In this document: piece by piece, positions 34,301-46,339 of the stretch
Layout: each line of letters opens with the position of its first letter
Numbering within the stretch: the first letter of the stretch is position 1
NCBI GenBank assembly: GCA_946406115.1
Contig: OX291542.1
Location: forward strand, 3,868,959-3,932,958
From: Apoda limacodes
Taxonomy: Eukaryota > Arthropoda > Insecta > Lepidoptera > Limacodidae
DNA length: 64,000 nt
Direction: 5' to 3'
Notes under the pieces: generated by a model
Databases searched by the model: none
Seen by the model: the letters and a program-made list of their open reading frames with translations, nothing else
What the model was told of the DNA's origin: nothing
Translations under genes and position numbers: made by a program

Positions 34301-36791
34301 ATAAGACTTACGCTTGACGTTTTTTAGAAACGATACAAAATGTTTTTATTTGGATATTCACATTTAGTAAACAACCTTCTGTGCGCCAGTTCGATTTAAA
34401 CTTGACGTTCTTCCATTACTAAGCATGCAAAGTAAGCGGCCTTCTCTAAGGTTATCCCCATTCAAATTTTTATTAAAATCGGCTTAGCGATTTAATCAAA
34501 TTCTTGTTGAACTTGACTCGCACTTGTCATTTTTAAAATAGCTATGTCATTTTCCTCTCTCATAATTTTTTTTTTATAATTGGTTTAGCAGTTCAACCCT
34601 ATGTGTGCTAATTCAACTCACACTATTGATGCATTTAAGCTATTTGTTGCTACTAAGCAAGTAGTTGCTATTAATTAAGCTATTTTTAATTTATTTTTTA
34701 TTAAGTATGTTCAAGAAGGGTCAAAAATTTTAAGAAATATTCTATCAATAAAAAAACACACAGTATTGCTGCGACGTAAAAAAATCAGATACGTTTTATA
34801 GTCTAGTCTTCATTCGCCATTCGTCTAAACTGTAAAAAAAAAGGAACTTCGTTCCAAAAAATTTAACAAGAGTTTTAAATGTTAAAAGGAACAAATTTTT
34901 TAATATTCTGAAGCGAATAATTCGCTTACAGTCGCTCACCCATTCTACCAATAAATTCAAATTTAGCTAATAATTGTTACAATCTTTTTGTAGATTTATA
35001 ACAGTGAGTCACACGCGTTTTTAGTCTAATGCAAAGCAGGGTTTATCCAAATTCACCATTTTTTTATCCGTTATATTCGAAAAATTGCCGTTGAGCTATT
35101 TTTTGAAAAAAGGCCATGGTTGGCTTATTTCGAGTGAAGACCACCTATACCAATGTGATATGCAAGGGTGATACGGACCTGCAAAGTGGCTGAGAATTAG
35201 CTGTTTTTTATCCGTTGGTCAGACGTAAAGAAAAAGAATATGCCGTTGAGCCAGTTTTTAAAAAAAGGCTATGGTTGGCTTATTTCGTAAACTGATTTTA
35301 GGAATAAAAAAAAGAATATTATTATTATTTATTATTTCGAGGGAAGTTAGCCGGCCACCTATGCAAAATGTGATATGCAAGGTAGATACAGACCTGCAAA
35401 GTGGCTGAGAATTTGTCGTTTTTTATACGTTGTTCATACGTAATGTTTAAAAAATAGATAATAAGCTATTTTTTTAAAAAATGCTATTGTCGGCTAACTT
35501 CGAGGAAAGTTAGCCGGCCTTCCATGCAAAATACAATGGGCAAGGGTCATAGAGACCTGCGAAGTGGCTGCTAATTTGCCGTTTTTATTCGTTAGTCATA
35601 CGTTATCTTAATAAAAATTGCCGTTGAGCTAGTTTTTAAAAAACTCCGTATCAGCATTGAATATTTGCGTAGATGGCCGGCTGACTTTCTTCGATGTTAT
35701 AGCTGACCATGCCCTTTTTTTAAAGAATTACTCAATAGCAAATTGAACTAACTTCGAAAAAAATAGCTCAAAGGCAAATTTTTGATTATAACGGATAAAA
35801 AACGGCATACGGTATGCTAACTAGAGTAAGTAGAGTAAGAGTAACAGTAACAGACAGACAAACAGACAGAGTTACTTTCGCATTTATGATATTATTATGG
35901 ATTTTTAAACAAGGTTTAATCACTTACCACATTTACAGTAGATATTACTGACTAAGGCCAACTGAAAACAAATGTAAATGTTTTGTCATAAAAATTCATA
36001 TTGAAGAGTGTCGTCGATTAAAATTATATCATTGATTTACAAATATTACCACAATTCGATTTATGTCATCTTTGTTTCGATAAACAGGCTTATTTTTAAA
36101 ACTGTTACATATTATATATAATTATAATAAGAACGTCCTAAACTAAATAAATTATACAGCATGCTTTATCGCTTTATAATACTTTATTTATTTAAAAGGT
36201 CCAAAAACAATATATAATAATAGGGAAAATGTCTCGCTCTAAAAAATATGAAACAAAAAAATATTCTTTTTAGAATTTCAGACGAGTTCATTTACCATCT
36301 AGAATATAAAAGTGAGTATTTAACCACTAGAATGACAACACAGACCAGCAGACCGTAAAGGTAGATGTACAAAAGTGGACTACAAACTAACTGCTAAATA
36401 TGTTAAAATTAACTATACTATAATACAAACTATTATTAATGTTTTATAAGAAAAATTTAAACAAACATCCCCAGAGTATAAAACTCTAGGCTTTTACTTT
36501 GTCTTTTTTAATTTATTTGGTTGTACATTACCTTTCTTTGACTTAACGAAATAATTGTTACCAAGGTAATTTATGATGTACATCGATATCTATATCATAC
36601 AAGATTTTCGTTAGCAAATTAAAAACAGATACAAATGAGTATAAACTACTAATAATATGTATTACTGTATATTGTTACATGCACATTTTACTTTTTTTTC
36701 CTAAAACTTAGCTAAGTATTCCAAATAATCATAAAATAAAGTATTTCCTCACCAAGAAAACAGCACAAAGTAAAAATCTAATATTGACCAT
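31348..36791 (-). CDS. Gene B: 87-aa secreted Thr/Pro-rich, Cys-flanked protein
   Basis: Exons: 36791-36753 (MVNIRFLLCAVFL, phase 0, donor GTGAGG), 35961-35928 (LALVSNIYCKC, phase 1, GTAAGT), 33204-33049 (52 residues, phase 1, GTAAGT) and 31382-31348 ((I)AECYTRMCLY, stop). The first ~21 residues are a signal peptide. The mature protein begins near YCKCD, continues with DCCTE, then an STGTPQ/STGTPE-type repeat that is mucin-like and rich in possible O-glycosylation sites, a GTKGSDGSGKG linker, and a C-terminal Cys pair. Six cysteines, four before and two after the Thr/Pro repeat, could join the ends. The 18-bp coding repeat (STGTPQ) is itself a small minisatellite. An alternative donor 3 bases earlier in exon 3 keeps the frame. 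The plan matches genes A, C, D and E. A possible extra cassette exon lies at 31930-31977. Function is unknown. Confidence 0.8.
31930..31977 (-). CDS. Possible 48-nt cassette exon of gene B
   Basis: Between TTTTTGCAAAG and GTAAGTTAG is a 48-nt segment open in the gene B frame (phase 1 to phase 1) that would encode TTEWVGLQTLNQHIKI. The donor is strong and the acceptor weak. It could be a helical segment inserted before the final exon. This rests on splice-site reading only. Confidence 0.25.
32393..32576. mobile_element. Foldback MITE, 184 bp
   Basis: The arms GGGGCCTGATTCT / AGAATCAGGCCCC continue inwards with GAGATAATCTC on both sides. The middle has CATGCATGCATGC. No clear target duplication. 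It lies in intron 3 of gene B. Open frames across it are not genes. Confidence 0.8.
33820..34150. repeat. Dispersed repeat family, copy 3 (inverted)
   Basis: Read inverted it matches copy 1: GGTGGAGTTACTC, one unit of the 52-bp sequence (TCTGAGCGTGCGATTTGTTG), the CTGTAGTGAGATGAAA block and AAAAAGCAACTTTCTAGCCT. It shows that the element normally has one 52-bp unit. It lies in intron 2 of gene B. Confidence 0.65.
35030..35815. repeat. Degenerate tandem repeat, about 190 bp x4
   Basis: Recurring blocks are TTTTTTATCCGTT, GCCGTTGAGCTA, GGCTATGGTTGGCTTATTTC, GTTAGCCGGCC and CAAGGGTGATACGGACCTGC, then AAAGTGGCTGAGAATT. The last copy (35630-35815) is partly inverted. Open-frame evidence is absent. 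It lies in intron 2 of gene B. Confidence 0.75.
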
Positions 36792-36833
36792 TTTAAACTA
36801 TTTATTATTTAATTCTTTATTTCTTTAGTGAGC

Positions 36834-36845
36834 GAATTCAACTGT
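36834..36845 (-). promoter_or_regulatory. Start-site element ACAGTTGAATTC of gene B
   Basis: The minus strand reads ACAGTTGAATTCGCTCAC. The first 12 bases are identical in gene C at the same distance from TATA and ATG. It is likely the initiator region. Confidence 0.6.
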
Positions 36846-36867
36846 TTTAAAACTATTGTTACTCGAC

Positions 36868-36874
36868 TTTTATA
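36868..36874 (-). promoter_or_regulatory. TATA box of gene B
   Basis: CATATAAAAG on the minus strand, 23 bases upstream of the ACAGTTGAATTC element. Confidence 0.7.
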
Positions 36875-37426
36875 TGGAAAATAAACAGAGCGAAGTATCA
36901 TTATGTTTACCAAAATTAAAAGAAAAGCTAATAAAGCATTTTGCGTAGTTTTTTTCCTAAAGGAATATTTCAATTTAAAATACAATAGAACAATGGTTTG
37001 AACAATTGTGCATAGTTTGTTTATATTTAGAACTTTATAATATTTCTAGGAACTACACATTATGTCTTTTATACTTTACCGATACATTGAAACAAAACAC
37101 TCAACGCTCAATAAAATTGGTACGGCAGCCACTACCGCAAGAGCAAGTTCTTTGTTTGTCTTGATATCAAAGAATATTAAAATAATAAAAAATAGACTCT
37201 ATTTTCACACACACACAAACCATCATACACACACACACACATCACTCTGAAAATAGCCGCAGATGATTCCCCAGGTCTCAAAACGTAAGTAAAGAAAATA
37301 TATATTCAGCAATTTTATGTATTTCGGAACGATTTATTAGAGAAGATTATAAATACCCGCATATTTACAAATGTCGGCCCCGTTTCACTTATCTGAAAAC
37401 GTCGAACTATCGATTGTTTTTCTACT

Positions 37427-39028
37427 AAAGGTTCGACCGCACTAGAGCAGCGCTGCGCGTCGCTTCACGATACCTATCGCTCTAGAGCAGCACTGCGCGT
37501 CGTGTTTTACCCGGTTGCGGCGAAGCCTAAAAGGAGGGTTATGTGTTTGACCTGTATGTATGTGTCCGTTCCTATGTCCGCTCTTTACTACTAAACGCCT
37601 CAACCGATTTTGATAAATTATACGTCACTAGATTCATCTTCGTGGCGCGAGGGTCACTGACTAAAAAAGCGTTTTCTATGCGCTTTATTGTGTGGGATAA
37701 ATAATTTTTATATTTAAAAACCTGGTAAGTACACATTACTAGAGGAGTTAAGCTGTCTCATAAGAACACTGATTATTCATCTACATAAATTAAGATGTAT
37801 GCAGTTTGTGTATTAGTATTAGTTTATCTTTTATTTTATTTCTATGTTTGTGTATTAGTTTTATTTAATATTTATTCATTGAGTTATACTTTTGTTTATA
37901 TTATTATATTTCATATTGTTAGGTTTTGATCCGTTACTAATATTTACTCAGTTAGCACATACTACTCAAATTTTCTATAAAGTGTCCTCTACTCAAAGGT
38001 TGTCTGGAAGAGATCGCTTATTAGCGATAAGGCCGCCAATTTGTTATCTTGTTGCTTATTTTAATAATATGTTCTATATTTTTTTATTTTGTTATTGTTA
38101 TTATTTTTTGTCAAGACCCTCAAGTAGGGTATTAAAATAAAGGGGTTTGAAAACAGTTTGGAGTAAAAAATCGTAGAAAAAAACTACACTGAGTAAATGG
38201 TGGTAGTTTTTTTAATCTGTATTCAACAAGTGACAGAAACGTAGACATAAAACAGTCCTTTAAACGTATCAAATTTAAAATCGGCCAATTTATAATGTTA
38301 ATAGTTAATAGAAGGTAATGTTTGACGCACGCACGTGTGTATGAATGTCTGTTCCATTGTGACCTTCTGTGGCCTGAACTGCTGAACTAATTTCGATGAA
38401 TGAGACTCAAATGAAAGGTCAGGTAAAATAGTCAAGCGCGAGTCAAAAAAAGAGCTGTAAATAAAAATAAATAAAAACTTCAACCGGAAAAGCATTAAGA
38501 ACTAAAAAGAAAAAAACAAGTGCTCCTAAAACATGCCAAATATTTAACTGTAAGCAAACGGGACTCATGTCAATGCAAGAACGTACAGATTGCTCAAACA
38601 GTTTTCGCTATTTAGTTTTTTTTATTCAATTATTTATTTTTTGCTCATTCGTCTGCAAGCCGCACAAGGAGATGGAGGTAAATGATGAGGATCTAAATGT
38701 GAAATCTTTATGTGCAAAAAAAATAACGAATCTTGAAATAAAAAAACCATTTCCATTTTTGTACCACATAGAGCGCCACGTTTAATTTCAATAATTAAAT
38801 TCAACAATTCAACATTGCTATACCGCACTAGCCTCGCGTCACAGCGCGTCGCGTCGCTGAGCTTCAGGATATTCTTTCGGAGGCAACTATAACGCGACGC
38901 GCAGTGCAGCAAAGCGCCACGCAACCTAATTGCGGTATGCTCTATAGAAAATGCTGAAAACAATATATTGACGCGTCATGACGTAAAGCTCCGCTACGCG
39001 CAGCGCTGCTCTAGTGCGGTTCAACCTT
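37427..39028. mobile_element. TIR element with GCGCTGCGCG-rich ends, 1.6 kb
   Basis: The left arm AAAGGTTCGACCGCACTAGA plus GCAGCGCTGCGCG (37427-37459) is matched inverted at 38996-39028 with two mismatches. A second shorter inverted pair (TACCGCACTAG and TTGCGGTA, 38820-38939) is nested near the right end and also rich in GCGTCGCGTCGC. No transposase frame is seen. Part of the interior (37545-37700) is a lepidopteran repeat. Confidence 0.65.
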
Positions 39029-40300
39029 TAAGGTCGTTTGATATTTATTTCCAACATGGGGGGGGAATATCAAAGAGGTAGAGTGCTAAGTTTTAGCTTA
39101 AGGGTAAACGCCTTTGCTTTTTATACAAAATTGATTTGCCATAATCTTCGAAGTTCCGTGAATTACACTTTGTATTTTAATTTTAAATAATATAGTTTTC
39201 AGTACGTATCTTAATGTTAAATCTTACTTCATGTCGCCAAACTAAATGGATGGAAGATGAAAACATCAAATTTTTAGATGGATCTTGTTTATTTTATAAT
39301 AATTTTTGATACCATTGGATCTCGTCAAGCAGTTTCAGGATCAATAATCAGTATTTCGATATCGTACACGATATACTGGTTTAGTAGTAATCAATTGAGC
39401 TTACTTAGCGTTTCCACCTATTGCGAGTATGTGTGTGTGAATAAGATCGATGAACTCTGATATCGCTACAGCACATAGGCCAGAACAACGTCTGCTGGAT
39501 CAGCTAGTATCTATATATATTTATTATCTAAGGTAATATTTGGTAGGTTAACAATATTGCATATCAGCTTCAAGCTATCGTGTATTTGCAGATATATATT
39601 TTTTCTTATTTTACTCAGCTTTTTATTAATAAAAAGAAGTCAGAAAATGCTATTCGGTTAAAATAAGCTTACCGACTAACCATAAAAAAGTGTTTGTTAA
39701 CGGATTCGATGTCTGGCTGGAGAGCCATCTTTTTATCTTATTTTATCTCATGTGCATATGAAATTATCAGCTTCTCTACGCCGGGTACCACGGTGCTTTA
39801 CCTTGGGCGCAATGCATCAGTCGCTTTAGGGGTATATTTTCCTTATATTACACATTAATTAATGGGCAACCACATACCTTTTCGCAAAAACTGTATATTA
39901 AATAGTTAATAAATAGCACTTACCTAGCTCTAATTCTTTAATAGTAATGTTGACGTTAATGTATTTTATGATAAGATTAAAGTCAGTAATTTCAAATCAC
40001 TTTTAAAATCCTATAGGTTGAGCGAAGCGATGGCTGATTCATGTGTCATACTCGTGAACGGGTGCCGCCTGTGGAGGCTGGTCTGCTCTTGCAAACTTCT
40101 TTGTATTCTTAGTATTTAGTCTTACTTTTTTGTATTGTATATCAATACTGTTAGACATTGATTATTTCTAAGTGATGAATACGTACATAAACTGTCTTTT
40201 TTTATATTTTGCAATTACATACTTTTTTATGTTGTGCTTGTGCATTTTATGTTTTTTATGTTTGTAATGGAAAGTGTCCTTCTATGATAGGGAGGGGATG
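39029..40300. other. Non-coding stretch, no supported feature
   Basis: AT-rich intergenic DNA. The small open frame at 39278-39460 has no domain. I see no signal-peptide exon or satellite here. Confidence 0.4.
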
Positions 40301-40309
40301 TTCCAATAT

Positions 40310-40475
40310 TTTAAGTGGACGCTGTAAGAGAAAGGTAGAAAAGAAATGCCCTTGCTGAGTTTCTTGCGGTTCTTCTCAGTACAAGGTCTCCCGCCCTATA
40401 GACTTACGAACCGATGGCGTAGTGACATTCATAAGTGCTCAATTATTGTAGTCTAAATTGAATAAATGATTTTGA
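40310..40475. repeat. LINE 3'-tail-like block
   Basis: It contains GAGTTTCTTGCGGTTCTTCTC followed by CAGTACAAGGTCTCCCGCCC and an AATAAATGATTTTGATTT end. It is the complement-type partner of the blocks at 1400 and 50010. Confidence 0.6.
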
Positions 40476-40915
40476 TTTGTTTTGAAACCACAATAATTTC
40501 CGACCTATGTTAATACAACTCAGACGCAGTTAAATTTTCGAAAAAATATGCTTAATTATGTGTATTGGATGCCATTTCCGAGTAAGTATTTAAGCAACTT
40601 ACATTATAATAAAGAGTTTGGCTTCACGATGCCCGTTCTACAACCATTGCAGCCGCACTATTGAAAAATATATTCGAAGAAGAATTTTGCAATTTTTCTA
40701 AGGATTTTGAATGTGTTCAACCTTACAAACCGAGTAGTGAAGTTCAAGTAACAATAATAAAGAGAGACACTTTTCAAAATCCTTTTTTGTTCCTTTACCT
40801 ACATCATAACAGAAAGCTCGGCTCGAATTTTCGAGTCTCTTAACACAAAACAGGAATTCTAATAAAAAATAATCAGTCCTATTGCGCGCTGTAGGGGATG
40901 ATTTTCTAACAACGG

Positions 40916-40997
40916 TAAAATATGGCATAGCACAAAAATATGGCATAGCACAAAAATATGGCATAGCACAAAAATAAGGCATAGCACAAAAATATTG
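40916..40997. repeat. 18-bp tandem repeat, about 4.5 copies
   Basis: Unit TATGGCATAGCACAAAAA. The repeated CAMPYF-like frame on the minus strand is only a by-product of the 18-bp period. Confidence 0.9.
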
Positions 40998-42108
40998 GAA
41001 TTCTCAAACAAATTTTCATCTCGTTTTGACCGCTAGGGGACGATTTTCTAAAATCAATAAAGCACTTAATTTTCAACTTTTAAACCTCAAGATCAAATAC
41101 TGTTTTAGGGGATGATTCTTAAAAAAACGATGAAAGAGGAACTTCCAAACCCTTTTTTCTCCATTTAGGGGAAAATGCGCGCTTACGTAATAACAGGATC
41201 CTTTATGCATAATTTCAAGTCTCTAGGTCTAGTAGTTTAGGCCCGTGCGTTGTTATAGCAGTCAGTCAGTTTATTCTATAGCGATTTATATATAGTATAG
41301 ATTTAGATATGTTATTACAAAAAGTAGTATATTGGCAACGATTTGTGTCAGTTGTCTGACCCATACAAGCTCTGCTTTGTTTGTCATCAGATGGCGCTGT
41401 GTATGATGTCGCAGACTATGTAATGCTAGACTGTAATGTCTAATATTAGGTATTTATATTATTGTTTGTGCCTTGATAAAATAAATAGCACTTACTGACT
41501 TTGATGTTCATTATATTATGTTATTACATTTGCGTCAAAATTTTATTCCAAGGAAAAATATACAAATCGCGTAAAGAGTGGTAGTCAGTCGGTGCGGTGT
41601 CGTTGGTGTAGTTTTAAAACTGGTTCACGAGCAGTATGAGGTCTGGCGTTAACATGGAGCAATAATGTTGAAGACTGGAAATGAATCAATATTGTGGGTA
41701 TGCAAATGCCAAAACATGCAATTAATTTTTTCGTAGTTTGACAGGGATAAGCTTCCATCATCACCGTTAATTTATCGTTATTTACCTTAGTAGCTGGTCT
41801 ACCTCATGGTTTATTCTTCTAGTCGAGGTTTCCACTACGAAAGCGGCATTTATTGCTGCATTAGTCACATGTCGGAACTCCTATTCAAATATTACTCTGA
41901 TTTTTGCTGTAGCCATCTTTAGGGCTGCGACATACATTTATATATATAGATGCCATGTCGCTAATGATTTAAAAAAATATATAATAATAAACATATAATA
42001 GGCATAACTACCTGAATTCTTTCTCTAAAACTCCTATAAAATCTAATTAATTTTGAGTCGAAACTACGACGAGCTCTAGTTTATAGTATAGTTGTATATT
42101 AGTGTTTT

Positions 42109-42510
42109 AACCGACTTCAAAAAAGGAAGAGGTTCTCCATGCGGATGATTGTATTTATTTTTGGATGTTCGGCCATAACTCCGTCATATATAGACTGATT
42201 TTCAAAATTTTTTTTTTTATTAAAAAGGGTATATTTCCGAGGTAGGTCCCGTATTAATGTAGTGAATTTAAAACTTAAATTATTGGTCGAAAAAAATAAT
42301 TCGTGTTAACTTGGAACTGGTGAAACGCCTATTATGTTGATGATTGTATAATATTTTGTTACGAGTATCGATGATTTTAGTGTACGAGAAAAAAGCAATT
42401 CGTAAGTCAAAAGTACAAAATAAAAAGAAAGGAGCAGGTTAGTTCAGTGGTATACTAGACGGTTACCAAACATATTGCTCAGAGTTCGATCCTTGGCTTG
42501 GATACATAAT
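42109..42510 (+). repeat. CCGACTTC family left end followed by a tRNA-like SINE head
   Basis: AACCGACTTCAAAAAAGGAA at 42109 matches the element at 21909. At 42430 a sequence with an A-box-like TTAGTTCAGTGGTA and B-box-like AGTTCGATCCT begins, separated by about 35 bases. Acceptor-stem pairing is not possible, so it is a tRNA-derived SINE head, not a tRNA gene. Confidence 0.5.
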
Positions 42511-43950
42511 TATTAATTATACAGAATATATTTTAATACTTATATTCTTTCAGTTTTTTTTTGTTTTTAATTTTCTATTAATGGCTACTGATTTAAAAAT
42601 AAAATAGTTTTATTTTAGACAAAAACTAAATGTACCTTCCACCTAACTAATATGGATTTTTGTGCGTGTTATCTAGGTACCTCAAGTACGGTATTTTGAG
42701 ACCAGTTTAGATAATGTTTAGTTATCCATTCGTACCAAAACCGACAAAATAGGAACTCCTTCAAATACATAAAGGAATCGTCTCATTTACCTTTACAAGG
42801 AGCTCATATACCTTCAATATATCTCTGCATGGCAAATATCGCTGAATCTACATCTAGTGATACTTTATGTAATTGCTGTTTAAGATTCCGTACTCATTAA
42901 GCAGAAACTACACCTTTATAAAATCGTGCACTAGCGTCACACGCAGTAGGCATAAGTAATAGCAGCAAGCGTTGTCTGCCCGGAACTCACACATGCCAGC
43001 TTGAAGCCTATTGCGAAAAATCTGGAGGATCTCAGAATTCAAGGACTTCAGATTCAGAAGTAAAATGTATGCGAGTACTTTCACGGGTCATGTGGTTGGA
43101 CTTGCTTGTATACGTTTATTTCTCGAATTCCCGAGTCCGGAGAGACTGTTCGCAATAAGCTCCCTTTTTTAGTCTCGAGACGCAAGATGTATCTACTTCC
43201 ATACATTTCAATAGGTACATACAACGCACAACTTGACCATTCCAGACTTTTCCGCAATAAACCCCCTGATCCAGCATCCGACGAAAATTACTATACCTAC
43301 CTACCTAGCTAGCTTTTTGTAATTTTTTTAAGTATATAAAACTTATCACTAAAATAACTAGCTAGTTAAATCAGTTTTCGTTGATTTCAGTTAAAAAATG
43401 TAGGTAGGTATTCAAAATCATCATTTGAACCGTGTTCTATTACATAAAATAGGATTATACTAAATTACAAATAAATAAAACTTAAACATTTATTAACTCA
43501 ATTAGTAGGTAATTTAGTTTTGTATTATGGTAGTTACAAAAAAAAACAGATAAAAATGCGATGTTCTACATAATCGAAATCAAGTAAAAGATGAGAGGGA
43601 TGGGATTGAACTTAGAGCACCGGCAGTCGTAGTAGAGCATACAAGAAATAGCTGTAAAAAGTGCCAAAAACTTACATCAAGGTTAAATTTTTAAATAATA
43701 TACACTCAAGGATAAGAAAATTCACATAATCCAAACACAAGAGCAATCACAATTAAGATATAATATATGGCTTTGGGTGAAATAAAGCTGTCTTTTTTGA
43801 CCACATATGGACCTTTCTTTTACGGATTGTGCACCTTAAATTATTATGAGTGTGTGTGACTAAAGCGTGTTAAAATGTGTCTTTGTGTGCTACCACTACA
43901 AATATATTTTAGAGCAAAGTTAATTAACATTGTAAATTCACTAAAAAAAA
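42511..43950. other. Non-coding stretch without recognised features
   Basis: AT-rich DNA. The open frame at 43106-43312 lacks domain, signal or splice context. Short TACCTACC runs occur near 43300. Confidence 0.4.
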
Positions 43951-44312
43951 AACGGGTTGCACTCCGGGAGTGCCGGCAGAAGTGAAAACATACTCGCTAT
44001 TTACTTCCCATCACTTTTTATCCATATTTATTTATTAAAATTAAAAACTTTTGTTTCTTTACTTTTTTGACGTTGTATATTTGACAGCTCAATCTGTCAT
44101 AGAATTAAAATCCCATATCCAACCTCCCTGTACTACTCATAATCGCCATATACTAAAAATAAAAACTAACCTAATGTAAATAAAGGTCACGTGTCCTAAC
44201 GCGAGTGACATCTTACGAATAGTCGATCAGGACACGTGACCTGACGCGAGTTTAACAGTTTTTACCCAGCACAAAAAAAGTGCACAGCGCCGCTAAAGAA
44301 GTTTTCACTTCA
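43951..44312. mobile_element. Non-autonomous element with AGAAGTGAAAAC inverted ends
   Basis: The left part GGGTTGCACTCCGGGAGTGC, then CGGCAGAAGTGAAAAC, and the right part AGCGCCGCTAAAGAAGTTTT plus CACTTC give inverted AGAAGTGAAAAC near both ends. Two copies of GACACGTGACCT / CACGTGTCCTAACGCGAG are inside (44190-44255). This block is common in Lepidoptera. Confidence 0.55.
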
Positions 44313-45108
44313 AAATAATTTTATAAAACCAAAAACGGCAAGTTATTGATTTTTGTTCTTTTTTTGAACTTAAAATTATACGTAAAGTTATGAACTTCTG
44401 AGATTATGGCAAAAGAATTTTGTATGAAAACTCTGCCCGGAAAATCACCTTAAAAGCTAAATGTAAGAACAATTTTATTGTAAGTCAAACATCAACTGCG
44501 TGTCATTTTTAGATGTTAGTTTTTGTGAGAAATAGTTTTATTTTGAAATCTGACACTTTGCATTTATTTGCTTTAATTTTTATTCACAGAGGCTAATGCG
44601 TTAAAACGGTAATTTTGTATTTAGTCCCCTTTTATGTACGTACGTTCACTTGTATGTATGCATGTATGTATATTTTAATATATTTTTGTATGTTTGTCAA
44701 CGTATTTCTCAGTAAGTAGTAGTGGCGTGGTGTGAAAAATATATTAGGTAAAGCCGGAGCATAAGAATCCTACAATGTCGTACTTTATCCTCCTGAAATT
44801 CAGAAAGTCTTAATTCTTTTGCTTCTAAATTCATACAATTATATACAAATCTGCGTGCGTTTTTCACTTCAAACATTTTTTCTGGCTGAATAAGTCGGAT
44901 TAAATTTATGTCGACAATTATAGTTACTTGTATCCCGACAATATTTGCATCCCGACACTAGTTAAGGACATTAAAATAATAGAGGTACAATATAATTACT
45001 GTCCTTATGTTGTGTCCGGGTACAATCAAAGAAGACAAAAACCGTAAAAAACATTGAATTAAAAATCAATTTTCTTTCGAAACATGATTAGACATTGGAA
45101 ATGCCCAT

Positions 45109-45173
45109 TAGCCTAGCATAAATTGTAGAACCTTCTCGGCCCGGATGAGGTTCTACAATCATATACTAGGCTT
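45109..45173. repeat. Hairpin, about 24-bp arms
   Basis: TAGCCTAGCAT..ATTGTAGAACC pairs with GGTTCTACAAT..ATACTAGGCTTA around a GC-rich loop (CTCGGCCCGGATG). It may be a small foldback element. Confidence 0.6.
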
Positions 45174-45272
45174 ATAAAAATGGCGGGCTTTATACTAAAT
45201 TATGGAGTGCGTAGTTACTTGCAGTATAATCGCCATTTATCCTCTTATTAGCGTTCTATTTATAATTCTTAA

Positions 45273-45621
45273 GGGGCTAACATGAGTGAAAGTAGCGCCC
45301 TCACTACATTTTTTTAATTTCCATTAAATACAAACTCATTTTCAAAAAGTGCTCAAATTAAAAGTTTTATGTACAAGTAAGCAATTTTTAGAAAGTATTA
45401 TTTGCTAGATATCATTGACGTGCGGGCTAGAAAGTTCATTTATGCTAAAAGTGGCCACTTTCTAGCCTACACATGCATAATATATAGCGACTAAAACTTT
45501 CTAAAAATAGCTTAGGTGTTTGTACTTTAAACTTTTAATTTGAGCACTTTTACAAAATTCCTTATGTGATGATTACAAATTAATCTAATATTCGGGCGCC
45601 ACTTTCACTTATGTTAGCCCC
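45273..45621. mobile_element. piggyBac-like MITE with TTAA target duplication, 349 bp
   Basis: The arms GGGGCTAACATGAGTGAAAG and CTTTCACTTATGTTAGCCCC are terminal inverted repeats with one mismatch. Both ends are flanked by TTAA (45269-45272 and 45622-45625). A second inner inverted pair (CTAGAAAGTTCATTTATGCT, and GGCCACTTTCTAGCC) makes nearly the whole element fold. No transposase. Confidence 0.85.
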
Positions 45622-46019
45622 TTAACAGCTCTTCGTTAGGCTCCATGTAGGTATTATTATAGTATATAGTTTATAGGAATTTATTATAGAGGTCGGTGTA
45701 CAACGACAATTTTTGAAATTATATTTTCAGAAACCTATCATGACGGGGGCTTATCAAAATAAAGGGCTTCATAAGCCGGATCTAAAAATATACTACACTA
45801 TTACCTTCCGGCCACTTGTTTTCTGAAAATCCAAAAAGTAATTTCAAGTTTGGGCTTCTCCAGGTAGACGATACAGCTGAATTTTTTTATTATAAAATGG
45901 CATCTCAAATGATAGGTAATAATAATATCTGCGTATCGAACCATAAGAAATAAAATTTTAAAAATATATAAAAAAAAAAATATAATTTTACAATGTAAGA
46001 GTATTTTACGAGACATATC

Positions 46020-46195
46020 TTGCCAGCCTTCACACGTCCCCACTGTTGGGGCACGGCCTACCCTCATAAGCGAAGGTGATTTGGGCCATAGTCAACAAGC
46101 GGGCCCAGTGCGGATTGTGGACTACACATACGTCTTTTTTTTTGACGTATGCCGGTTTCCTTACGATATTTTCCAACACCAAAAAACTAGTGGTG
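46020..46195. repeat. Lepidopteran dispersed repeat
   Basis: It includes CCCCACTGTTGGGGCACGGC, GAAGGTGATTTGGGCCATAG and GTATGCCGGTTTCCTTACGA, then TATTTTCCAAC. These segments belong to a common lepidopteran repeat, also related to the tail of the SINE at 56165. Confidence 0.65.
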
Positions 46196-46258
46196 TAAAT
46201 AAATAAATAAAAAAGGTATTGAAAATAAACTCTTAGTTTAAATTTTATGTTTAATGCC

Positions 46259-46264
46259 TTTATT
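46259..46264 (-). terminator. Poly(A) signal for terminal exon 46289-46323
   Basis: AATAAAGGC on the minus strand, 25 bases after the stop. The same AATAAAGG is conserved at 63612-63617 after the related exon. Confidence 0.45.
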
Positions 46265-46288
46265 AAAAAAATATAATAAATAACAACA

Positions 46289-46323
46289 TTAAATTAACAG
46301 CATTCTTCTGCAGAAAGTGGCAT
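46289..46323 (-). CDS. Orphan Arg/Cys-type terminal exon downstream of gene C
   Basis: After TTGTTTCACAG, the family's phase 1 gives (D)ATFCRRMLLI and a stop, 35 nt as in gene B's last exon. It lies 2.0 kb beyond the gene C stop, about the same offset as the orphan exon after gene A. The exon and about 800 bp of its upstream region are duplicated at 63605-64000. It could be an alternative 3' end of gene C or a remnant of another copy. Confidence 0.4.
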
Positions 46324-46339
46324 CTGTGAAACAAAACAT

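Noticed and set aside
40698..40982. Frame with repeated CAMPYF
   Set aside because: It is produced by an 18-bp tandem repeat and has no other gene features.
41500..41950. Possible mariner transposase remnant
   Set aside because: A few words such as TCGGAACTCCTATTCAAATA resemble mariner-like coding DNA, but no frame with catalytic motifs can be followed.
42430..42505. tRNA gene candidate
   Set aside because: A and B boxes are present but the acceptor stem cannot pair and it joins a repeat body, so it is a SINE head.
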